The notes beneath the pieces are model-generated. The model saw only the letters and a list, made by a program, of their open reading frames with translations, was not told the DNA's origin and did no database searches. From Galactobacillus timonensis (GTDB lineage: Bacteria; Bacillota_I; Bacilli_A; Erysipelotrichales; Erysipelotrichaceae), in assembly GCF_900240265.1 (NCBI RefSeq), contig NZ_LT964739.1, forward strand, positions 896,581 to 915,856: a stretch of DNA of 19,276 bases, read 5' to 3'. Each line of letters starts with the position of its first letter. The stretch's first letter is position 1. Position numbers and translations under genes: made by a program. This document shows, in pieces, positions 1-4,899 of the stretch.

Positions 1-27
1 AAAGCCGGTTTTGCACAGTGTTGCACT
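1..27 (+). repeat. Left terminal inverted repeat of IS1595-like element
   Basis: These 27 bases are the exact reverse complement of 1173-1199. The repeat begins AAAGCCGGTTTTGCAC and also carries the -35-like TTGCAC of the transposase promoter. Identity stops at base 28. Confidence 0.95.
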
Positions 28-38
28 GATTGTATAAT
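11..38 (+). promoter_or_regulatory. Probable transposase promoter inside the left IS end
   Basis: TTGCAC (11-16) and a consensus TATAAT (33-38) are separated by 16 bases. Transcription would begin near base 45, which rules out the ATG at 43 as the start and favours the ATG at 145. Seen by eye only. Confidence 0.55.
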
Positions 39-69
39 CTGAATGATCCGTGAGGATCTAGAAAGATTA

Positions 70-143
70 TTTTCAGGCAGGCAGCTGTGCAATCGTGCGT
101 GGTGGCCAGGCATGGCTGTCTGCCTGAAAACATGGCCACCACC
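70..143 (+). promoter_or_regulatory. Structured leader of the transposase mRNA, possible pseudoknot
   Basis: Bases 70-84 pair with 116-130 (15 bp, one G-U), forming a hairpin whose loop contains 100-114. That loop segment (TGGTGGCC then CATG after a bulge) is in turn complementary to 131-143 (CATGGCCACCA), just outside the stem. The two pairings interlock as a pseudoknot or could alternate. The structure ends two bases before the ATG at 145. Inference: it may limit transposase translation, as leader structures do in other insertion sequences. Confidence 0.5.
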
Positions 144-144
144 C

Positions 145-1155
145 ATGAATAACAAATACCATACAAAATCTCGGAGGCAGACGCCCTGGGACGATTTTGA
201 CGATCGTTCAGCTACTGAGAATTTTATTCGTGATCAAGTAAATATCCTGTATGAACAAAGACATGCCTCTTTGAAAGGTTCATCGGAGATCGATCTCTTG
301 AATTCCATAGAAGTCACTAACTGCCATTTGTGCGGATCAGGCTCGATAAGAAGAGCCGGACATACTAGCAATGGTATTCAGCGCTATTACTGCAATCATT
401 GTCACCATTCCTATACGGTGACCACAGGAACCTTGCTGGAAAACCATAAAATTCAGATTGCGGAATTGATAGATTACTGGCGTAATCTTTTCCGGTTTGA
501 AAGCTTGTCCTCTGATTCATGGAATAACAAAAATGCCGCGACAACTGCGAAATACTGGTTCCTCAAAACTGGTATTCTTCTTAAAGACTGCCAGAAGAAC
601 ATCGTATTAAGCGGCCGCATCTACTATGATGAAACATATCTTCCCGTACGCAGTGAAGACATTATCCGAAAGGAAAACGGTCAACGCTTGAGAGGACACT
701 CAATAAATCAGATCTGCATCGCTGTAGCTACCACCGGCGTGGAAACCTACGTCACATACATTGGACGAGGTCAGCCAAAAGCAGAAACGATTTATGATGC
801 TTTGAAAGATCATATCAAACCTGGTTCACAACTTGTCACAGATAAAGATCCAGGGCATAGAATGCTGGTCAGAAAATTGGGCTTGAAGAATGAAGAACAC
901 GATTCCAAAAAGATCAAGCGGCTTCCGGATAATGAGAATCCTCTGAACACAGTAAACCAGATGCACAATCTTCTGCAGAAATTTCTGCGTGCCCACAGTG
1001 GGTTCAAAAGAGATGATCTGAATGATTATCTGAACATATTTGCTTTCATTGTGAATCCACCGGAAGACCAACTGGAAAAGATCAAAAAGTTGCTGGAGCT
1101 CGAGATCAATACACGAGAAACTCTGAAATACAGAGATGTATTTGCGAAGAAATAG
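145..1155 (+). CDS. IS1595-like (ISXO2-type) DDE transposase
   Basis: A 336-residue protein predicted to catalyse cut-and-paste movement of the surrounding element. A zinc ribbon with CxxC pairs at residues about 60/63 and 83/86 precedes the catalytic domain. Candidate acidic residues are the Asp in YYDETYLP (about 162) and the Asp in LVTDKDPGH (about 233); the region with VNQMHNLLQKF follows at about 270. Length and order fit IS1595-family transposases. The frame is open back to 43, but the promoter at 11-38 puts the RNA start near 45, so the ATG at 145 was chosen. No Shine-Dalgarno precedes it; instead a strong RNA structure ends at 143, which suggests low or regulated translation. An ATG at 103 is an alternative. 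Confidence 0.8.
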   Translation: MNNKYHTKSRRQTPWDDFDDRSATENFIRDQVNILYEQRHASLKGSSEIDLLNSIEVTNCHLCGSGSIRRAGHTSNGIQRYYCNHCHHSYTVTTGTLLENHKIQIAELIDYWRNLFRFESLSSDSWNNKNAATTAKYWFLKTGILLKDCQKNIVLSGRIYYDETYLPVRSEDIIRKENGQRLRGHSINQICIAVATTGVETYVTYIGRGQPKAETIYDALKDHIKPGSQLVTDKDPGHRMLVRKLGLKNEEHDSKKIKRLPDNENPLNTVNQMHNLLQKFLRAHSGFKRDDLNDYLNIFAFIVNPPEDQLEKIKKLLELEINTRETLKYRDVFAKK

Positions 1156-1172
1156 CCGTTATTCAAGTGTTA

Positions 1173-1199
1173 AGTGCAACACTGTGCAAAACCGGCTTT
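1173..1199 (-). repeat. Right terminal inverted repeat of IS1595-like element
   Basis: Exact reverse complement of 1-27. It ends in ACCGGCTTT at 1199 and is followed at once by a lysine-rich sortase N-terminus in frame from 1202. Confidence 0.95.
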
Positions 1200-1201
1200 A
1201 A

Positions 1202-2020
1202 AAGAAAAAGACAAAGAAGAAGCTTCGGCCGCAGGCGCTGATTCTGCTGGTGCTGATCGCTGCGGTTGCGGTTCTGGCAGTTTTTGCCCAGATCAAGAAT
1301 AAAAACGGGACGCAGGCAGCTGCTTCGTCTTCGGCTTCGACGACGACCATCTTTTCCGATACGCGTGAAGCATATGAGCTTTCGGATGATGAGATCGCCA
1401 AGATTCGTCAGGAGCTTTCGGATGATGAGAACATCAATGGGGATGTGCAGGCTGTTCTTGTGTTTCCGAGCGGTCTGATTCATCAGCCGGTTCTGCAGGG
1501 TACGGATAATGATCATTATCTGTATACGGACTGGCAGACGGGGGATTCTCTGGCATACGGCTCGATCATGATGGATTATCAGAACAACATTCATCAGGAT
1601 GAAATGAATACGATCATCTACGGCCATTACTGCTATACGGGATATTACGAGGACCGTACGCTTGCGTTTACGCCGCTTTCGTAGCTTCTTGAGGAAGCGA
1701 ACTATGAGGCGAACAAGTATGTGGTTCTGGTGACGGATGATAATATCCGCTACTATGAGATCGCTTCGGTTTATGGCTGCCCGATGGTTGATGTGGAGGG
1801 CGGTCAGGTTGCGGCAGATGATTATCAGTTCAATCTGGTCGACTACAGCGAGGATTATTTCAATACCTACGTCAATGCCATCAAGCAGCAGGAATACTAC
1901 GATACGGGCGTGGAACTGACGTATGGCGACCGTCTTCTGTCGCTGCAGACATGCATCGAGAATCACAATGAGCTGCGTGAAATCGTTGTGTGCAAGGAGC
2001 TGAAGCGGGTTTCGTTCTGA
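1202..2020 (+). pseudogene. Class B-type sortase, 5'-truncated by the IS and interrupted by an amber codon
   Basis: The reading frame continues from the IS boundary as a basic stretch (KKKTKKKLRPQ), a hydrophobic anchor (about 1238-1296) and a sortase domain. The catalytic His lies in IYGHYCYTG (near 1620) and the catalytic Cys in LSLQTC (near 1950), followed by an Arg in NELREIVV. These are the features of transpeptidases that attach proteins to the cell wall. Two lesions are visible. The IS end at 1199 supplies an in-frame TAA just before the basic stretch, so the native start is lost. A TAG at 1682-1684 falls between the His and Cys, and the same frame stays open to 2020. A GTG at 1250 could start only a short fragment. 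CAG or AAG to TAG are simple origins of the stop. The substrate is unknown. Confidence 0.8.
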
Positions 2021-2023
2021 AAT

Positions 2024-2052
2024 TTGAATTTGTATTGATTGCGTGCTATATT
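2024..2052 (+). promoter_or_regulatory. ssrA promoter
   Basis: TTGAAT (2024-2029), a 17-base spacer and TATATT (2047-2052) give a good sigma-A promoter. The start site would be near 2059, about 27 bases before the mature tmRNA 5' end. Confidence 0.65.
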
Positions 2053-2054
2053 CT

Positions 2055-2077
2055 CTCTGCGCTGAGAAGGCGCAGAG
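2055..2077 (+). other. 8-bp hairpin in the pre-tmRNA leader
   Basis: CTCTGCGC (2055-2062) pairs with GCGCAGAG (2070-2077) around a 7-base loop. There is no T tract after it, so it is not a typical terminator for the sortase gene. It may mark the 5' leader removed by RNase P. Confidence 0.45.
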
Positions 2078-2085
2078 ATCTTCAT

Positions 2086-2444
2086 GGGGCTGTCATGGTT
2101 TCGACAGGTTTATGTTTGATTCAGGCTGCAGTGGAGCGGTGACCATATCACCAAATAAATTTAGACGCTAACAACAATAGCAATTTTGCTTTCGCTGCCT
2201 AAGGACGCTTGACGCGTTGCAGCGACCCGATCGCGGTAGATGCCTAACGGCCGCGGTTGTGTAACTAAAATCGGCTAGGGTGAGGCGGATGGCTGTACGC
2301 GGATCCCGAAAACCTACAGCCAGATTCAGCAGTGCGTTTCTGATCGCTGTACATACTGCTGTCTTATCAACAGCGACCTAAACTGTAGATGCCTGAATGT
2401 GGGACTACTCTTGGACACGGGTTCGACTCCCGTCAGCTCCACTA
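2086..2444 (+). ncRNA. ssrA: tmRNA
   Basis: Transfer-messenger RNA, which rescues stalled ribosomes and tags the unfinished protein for degradation. The 5' GGGGCTGTCATGGTTTCGACAGG block is typical, and the 3' T-arm (GGTTCGACTCCCGTC) and acceptor strand close a 7-bp stem with GGGGCTG (one G-U). The tag frame is at 2167-2202. The 3' terminal bases are ACTA rather than ACCA, so the CCA end is not fully encoded and must be added after trimming at the discriminator A (2441). Its partners smpB and rnr are in the same window. The gene has its own promoter and terminator, and its 3' end serves as a duplicated boundary of the island downstream. Confidence 0.96.
2167..2202 (+). other. tmRNA tag-peptide reading frame
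   Basis: From the GCT resume codon, the frame reads ANNNSNFAFAA followed by TAA. The terminal Ala-Ala is the expected protease signal; the residues before it are Ala-Phe instead of the common Ala-Leu. Confidence 0.9.
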
Positions 2445-2453
2445 TCGAAAAAG

Positions 2454-2486
2454 AGGCTTAGAATCGCCATTGTCTGAGCCTTTTTT
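2454..2486 (+). terminator. Intrinsic terminator of ssrA
   Basis: AGGCTTAGA pairs with TCTGAGCCT (one G-U) across a short loop and is followed by six T residues. A near-identical terminator recurs at 4673-4705. Confidence 0.9.
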
Positions 2487-2515
2487 GTTGGTTTTTGCTA
2501 AAGTAATGGAGTATT

Positions 2516-2543
2516 TAACGCTCAATATTTAACGCTCAACGAT
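2516..2543 (+). repeat. 14-nt tandem repeat, pair 1
   Basis: Two adjacent units, TAACGCTCAATATT and TAACGCTCAACGAT. The same pair recurs at 2780-2807 and in diverged form at 4735-4762. Confidence 0.85.
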
Positions 2544-2597
2544 TACGCCAGGGGGTGACTGAATCGCATGTCGTTGCACTGTCGTTTGCAGGTTGTT

Positions 2598-2611
2598 AGG
2601 GCGGCAGCCCT
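2598..2611 (+). other. Short perfect hairpin
   Basis: AGGGC and GCCCT flank a GGCA loop. There is no T tract. Confidence 0.45.
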
Positions 2612-2623
2612 GACCCCTCGGAG

Positions 2624-2665
2624 AGCCCGCATCAGTTTTTTGCAGAAAAAATGATATAGCGGGCT
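2624..2665. other. Long 42-nt hairpin
   Basis: AGCCCGC (2624-2630) pairs with GCGGGCT (2659-2665), and inside it ATCAgTTTTTT pairs with AAAAAATGAT around a GCAG loop, with one bulged G and an ATA bulge. It could act as a terminator-like element on either strand or as a processing or attachment structure. Confidence 0.6.
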
Positions 2666-2683
2666 ATACCAATTTCTTATTTT

Positions 2684-2711
2684 TTGACGTTATCTTGACG
2701 CCTAATTGACG
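2684..2711 (+). repeat. Three TTGACG iterons at 11-bp spacing
   Basis: TTGACG occurs at 2684, 2695 and 2706, exactly one helical turn apart, so all copies face the same side of the DNA. This is the pattern of a cooperative protein-binding site; the protein is unknown. Confidence 0.6.
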
Positions 2712-2731
2712 CCAAGCCTTCTGGACCATAT

Positions 2732-2750
2732 CTGCATGGGTATCATGCAG
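2732..2750. repeat. Perfect 7-bp inverted repeat
   Basis: CTGCATG and CATGCAG flank GGTAT. It could be a protein-binding dyad or a small hairpin. Confidence 0.5.
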
Positions 2751-2779
2751 GATTCTATCAGGATGCCTGCATTCCGGAT

Positions 2780-2807
2780 TAACGCTCAATATATAACGCT
2801 CAACGAT
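2780..2807 (+). repeat. 14-nt tandem repeat, pair 2
   Basis: Units TAACGCTCAATATA and TAACGCTCAACGAT differ from pair 1 at only one base of 28. Confidence 0.85.
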
Positions 2808-2849
2808 CAACAATGGCTTGTTTATGCAGGAATCTAAACGTTTACGTAG

Positions 2850-2871
2850 CTTCCCGTCAGCTCTACCATTG
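2850..2871 (+). repeat. Short ssrA 3'-end-like sequence
   Basis: CCCGTCAGCTC (2853-2863) matches the ssrA T-arm and acceptor strand (2429-2439), and the next bases TACCATTG resemble CACTATCG. A run of A and a small hairpin (AGCCT-TTTC-AGGCT, 2879-2892) follow. It may be an old attachment-site remnant; similarity is too short to be sure. Confidence 0.4.
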
Positions 2872-2906
2872 TAAAAAAAGCCTTTTCAGGCTAGAATAAA
2901 AGTGTC

Positions 2907-2997
2907 AAAGGTGAGTGTATTCACCGGAAAGTGTCGGTTTCCGGCAGACGGATGCTGGATGTGCAGATTGATGCGGGCCCTCACTTTTTTTTACTCT
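2907..2997 (+). repeat. Dispersed leader-like repeat, copy A
   Basis: This stretch resembles 9794-9880. The best part is GCAGATTGATG, two variable bases, then GGCCCT-ACTTTTT (2963-2989). Upstream similarity includes a purine-rich SD-like run, ATTCAC and AGTGT. Both copies can be read as peptide ending like QID-GP-FFL. Each copy sits just upstream of an accessory gene, here the DUF3800 gene. Confidence 0.55.
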
Positions 2998-3001
2998 TTC
3001 T

Positions 3002-3583
3002 ATGAAGTATTTGTATATAGATGAATCTATTGGTGAACAATTGTTTGTGGTAGGCGGGATCCTTGCGGACAGTGAAGAGGATCTTCTTTTTGCATATCGG
3101 CAGCTAAAGAAACAGATTTCCAGAATTCCTATGACAAGAAAGCAGAAAGAGTCAGTCATGAATGAGTTCAAGTCGGTGATACTGGAAAGAACATATCCGC
3201 AGATCAAACGGAGATTACTTTACAAGATCAATTCTTTTCGATGCACGGTTGTATATGCATCAAGACACTATGAGGGAACACTATATCAGGAAGAAAAAGA
3301 AAAACTCTATATATCCATGCTTGCACAGATTGTCTCCTCAATCGAGGAACCGGTAATCATCGTGACTTTTGATTCATTTGGCAACGTGGGATTCGAAACC
3401 AGAATCGTTGATATAGTAGGAAGTCTTCCGAATGTACACTCGATCAAATCGGAATTCTCCTATAACAGCAAAGGGCTGCAGTTCGCTGATAACGTCTGCG
3501 GTGTTATCCGTAAGCATATTACCGGAAATGATAACGACGGTTTCTTTGAAATTATCAGAAAGAAAACATGGGAGATCAAATGA
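3002..3583 (+). CDS. DUF3800 domain protein (predicted RNase H-like fold)
   Basis: A 193-residue protein with the DUF3800 layout: an N-terminal YIDES strand (Asp7), a central acidic strand TFDS (Asp124) and a C-terminal SKGLQFADNV motif (Asp163). The three spaced Asp residues fit a metal-binding nuclease-like site, but no activity is proven for most of the family. The start is supported because the domain begins at the second residue. No Shine-Dalgarno precedes it; the upstream bases are pyrimidines. A short frame from 2952 ends in ATGA overlapping this start, so coupled translation is possible. The stop overlaps the radical SAM start by four bases, indicating one operon. It lies within the island bounded by ssrA-end repeats. 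The role of the pair is unknown; mobile or defence-linked function is an inference from context. Confidence 0.8.
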   Translation: MKYLYIDESIGEQLFVVGGILADSEEDLLFAYRQLKKQISRIPMTRKQKESVMNEFKSVILERTYPQIKRRLLYKINSFRCTVVYASRHYEGTLYQEEKEKLYISMLAQIVSSIEEPVIIVTFDSFGNVGFETRIVDIVGSLPNVHSIKSEFSYNSKGLQFADNVCGVIRKHITGNDNDGFFEIIRKKTWEIK

Positions 3584-4581
3584 GAACAACGTCGATCATG
3601 GTACAGAATCTTTGTGTTCCGTGCAGCTGCAGGTGCAGATACTGTCTTTTATCATGGGATGGAAGACCGGTTGGCATCTCCTGGGACAAAGGTGCATCTT
3701 TTGCGCAAAGATTCATTAACGAAGTGAGACATTCACATCCTGAAATAAACATCTCGTTTACATTTGGCTATTCCATGGACCATCCTCGTCTTCGTGAAGC
3801 AATCACCTTCCTGAAAGAGATTGGCAGTCCTCAGGCACAGTTCCTGCAGTGTGACGGAATGCGGATGAGAAACGAAGCAGAATGTGATGGTCTAATGAGG
3901 GTGCTGAAGGAAGAGGGAGTGCAGGATCTGAATTTTACTTTCTATGGTCAGAAAGAATACCATGACCGTTTTGCTTCAAGAAAAGGAGACTATGATCTGC
4001 TGATGCGTATGATCCGGGCTGGGTTAAGTCATGGACTGCAGGTTTCAGCAGGAATTCCTCTTACTGCGGAGAATATATCTCAGGCTGATGTTCTAACAGA
4101 AGATCTGAAAAAGCGTGGTGTTGAGAAGATCACCATGTTTGTGCCGCATGAAGAGGGAAGAGGTATCACGCTTTCGGATATCCGGCTGGATGAAACAGAC
4201 CTTGCAGGATTATCCGAAGAATCTTTAAAGCTGCTGAACCGCAGTGTGTACCGTAGTGAACGCGACTGGATCACCGGCATGGATATTCCGGAAGAAAAAG
4301 GGAGAATGCTGCTGATCTCGCTGAGACCGGACAATATTGAACGGTATGAACGGATGCATGCAGAGGAGATCATTCAGGAGATCGAGGAACTGGATGACTG
4401 GTACTATGACTCCTTTCCGGACTTTCTTGATCTTGCAAGGATGTACGGAGATCTCCAAAGCGGCAGAATGTATCGATTCCGTGATTTGTTTTACCACTAT
4501 CGGAAGCTGTATGAGAAAGATCACGGTATACAGGCATACGATGTGACAGATGAACGTCAGTCCGGCAGCAGAAGGTATTAA
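3580..4581 (+). CDS. Radical SAM protein, partner of the DUF3800 gene
   Basis: A 333-residue protein with a radical SAM cluster motif CSCRCRYC (Cys15, Cys19 and Cys22 as CX3CX2C; Cys12 and Cys17 are extra). The family binds a 4Fe-4S cluster and S-adenosylmethionine to make a 5'-deoxyadenosyl radical. Strand-like blocks such as ISFTFGYS, DLNFTFYG and EKITMFVPH fit the barrel. No cysteine-rich C-terminal SPASM or extra cluster motif is visible, so peptide maturase roles are not supported. The ATG at 3580 was chosen over 3568 because GGGAG (3570-3574) is well placed and the ATGA overlap with the DUF3800 stop suggests coupling. The C-terminus (RMYRFRDLFYHYRKLYEK) is basic and aromatic. The substrate is unknown. 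The viperin-type motif is not present. Confidence 0.8.
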   Translation: MRTTSIMVQNLCVPCSCRCRYCLLSWDGRPVGISWDKGASFAQRFINEVRHSHPEINISFTFGYSMDHPRLREAITFLKEIGSPQAQFLQCDGMRMRNEAECDGLMRVLKEEGVQDLNFTFYGQKEYHDRFASRKGDYDLLMRMIRAGLSHGLQVSAGIPLTAENISQADVLTEDLKKRGVEKITMFVPHEEGRGITLSDIRLDETDLAGLSEESLKLLNRSVYRSERDWITGMDIPEEKGRMLLISLRPDNIERYERMHAEEIIQEIEELDDWYYDSFPDFLDLARMYGDLQSGRMYRFRDLFYHYRKLYEKDHGIQAYDVTDERQSGSRRY

Positions 4582-4672
4582 CCGTTTTTCAGGCAATACA
4601 TCAGGACAAAATAATCTGCCGCCGCAAACAGGAGGTTCTGCTGAACTCCCGCCAGGCCCACTAACGAAAAAT

Positions 4673-4705
4673 AGGCTTAGAATCGCCATTGTCTAAGCCT
4701 TTTTT
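4673..4705 (+). terminator. Intrinsic terminator (duplicate of the ssrA terminator)
   Basis: AGGCTTAGA and TCTAAGCCT form a perfect stem followed by T residues. It now serves as the terminator of the DUF3800/radical SAM operon. Confidence 0.88.
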
Positions 4706-4734
4706 GTTGGCTTCTGCAAAAAATACAGGGCGTT

Positions 4735-4762
4735 TCATGCTCAGAATTTGACGCTCAGAAGT
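4735..4762 (+). repeat. 14-nt tandem repeat, pair 3 (diverged)
   Basis: Units TCATGCTCAGAATT and TGACGCTCAGAAGT keep the 14-base period and the GCTCA core of pairs 1 and 2. Confidence 0.6.
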
Positions 4763-4821
4763 GAGCTCTGCTTTATGAAAACGGGCACGAATGTATACCG
4801 TCCTATCAGGAGGTAAAATTC

Positions 4822-4899
4822 ATGAACCTTTATTCAGTTTGCGATTTTTCGTGTTTTGATGCGATACAATGCGCATATTACAGAAAGGCGGAACTGTGA
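4822..4899 (+). CDS. Possible 25-residue leader peptide upstream of the M20 gene
   Basis: The frame begins at an ATG with a strong Shine-Dalgarno (AGGAGG, spacing about 8) and encodes MNLYSVCDFSCFDAIQCAYY followed by RKAEL. Its TGA overlaps the M20 start by one base (TGATG), the arrangement used for translational coupling. It has three cysteines and three tyrosines but no run of a single codon typical of classic attenuation. The good ribosome site and exact junction argue for translation. No homologue is recognised, and it could simply be an old gene start brought out of frame. Confidence 0.45.
   Translation: MNLYSVCDFSCFDAIQCAYYRKAEL

Larger units (their letters stand above)
1..1199 (+). 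mobile_element. Complete IS1595-like insertion sequence
   Basis: The element is delimited by perfect 27-bp terminal inverted repeats (1-27 and 1173-1199) and holds one transposase gene. The transposase has an N-terminal zinc ribbon and a DDE-type core that resemble the IS1595 (ISXO2-like) family; family assignment is from motif recognition only. The element abuts a sortase reading frame on its right. The left flank lies outside the window, so a target duplication cannot be checked. Nothing in the element looks degraded, so it may still be active. Confidence 0.85.
2421..2545 (+). repeat. Direct repeat, left copy: ssrA 3' end plus terminator
   Basis: This segment aligns to 4640-4765 with an offset of 2219 bases and almost no gaps. 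The part from 2447 to 2498 is nearly identical (about 4 mismatches in 52); the tRNA-like part and the distal 14-nt repeats are more diverged. It is the probable left boundary of an ssrA-linked island. Confidence 0.8.
2487..2951. other. Noncoding, structure-rich stretch at the left of the ssrA-linked island
   Basis: No convincing gene is seen. It holds two tandem 14-nt repeat pairs (2516-2543, 2780-2807), hairpins at 2598-2611 and 2624-2665, three TTGACG boxes spaced 11 bases (2684-2711), a 7-bp inverted repeat (2732-2750), a short ssrA-like tail (2850-2871) and a small hairpin (2879-2892). No integrase gene or fragment was recognised. Confidence 0.6.
4640..4765 (+). repeat. Direct repeat, right copy: diverged ssrA 3' end plus terminator
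   Basis: Counterpart of 2421-2545. The tRNA-like bases ACTCCCGCCAGGCCCACTA have diverged from the functional ssrA end, while the terminator and the following GTTGG stretch remain nearly identical. It is the probable right boundary of the DUF3800/radical SAM island. Confidence 0.8.

Noticed and set aside
1682..1684. Amber codon read as a nonstandard amino acid
   Set aside because: No pyrrolysine genes are in view, the gene also lost its start, and the position is not catalytic. A nonsense mutation is simpler.
1163..1966. Long open frame on the minus strand across the sortase remnant
   Set aside because: It is antisense to a clear sortase sequence, is rich in Ile/Arg without recognisable motifs and runs into the IS end. 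It is a mirror effect of coding bias.
2055..2077. Terminator of the sortase gene
   Set aside because: The hairpin has no T tract and overlaps the predicted ssrA transcript start, so it was described only as a leader hairpin.
3580..4581. Prokaryotic viperin
   Set aside because: The cluster motif and following residues (CSCRCRYC, LLSWDG) do not match the viperin signature, and no nucleotide-binding viperin blocks are seen.
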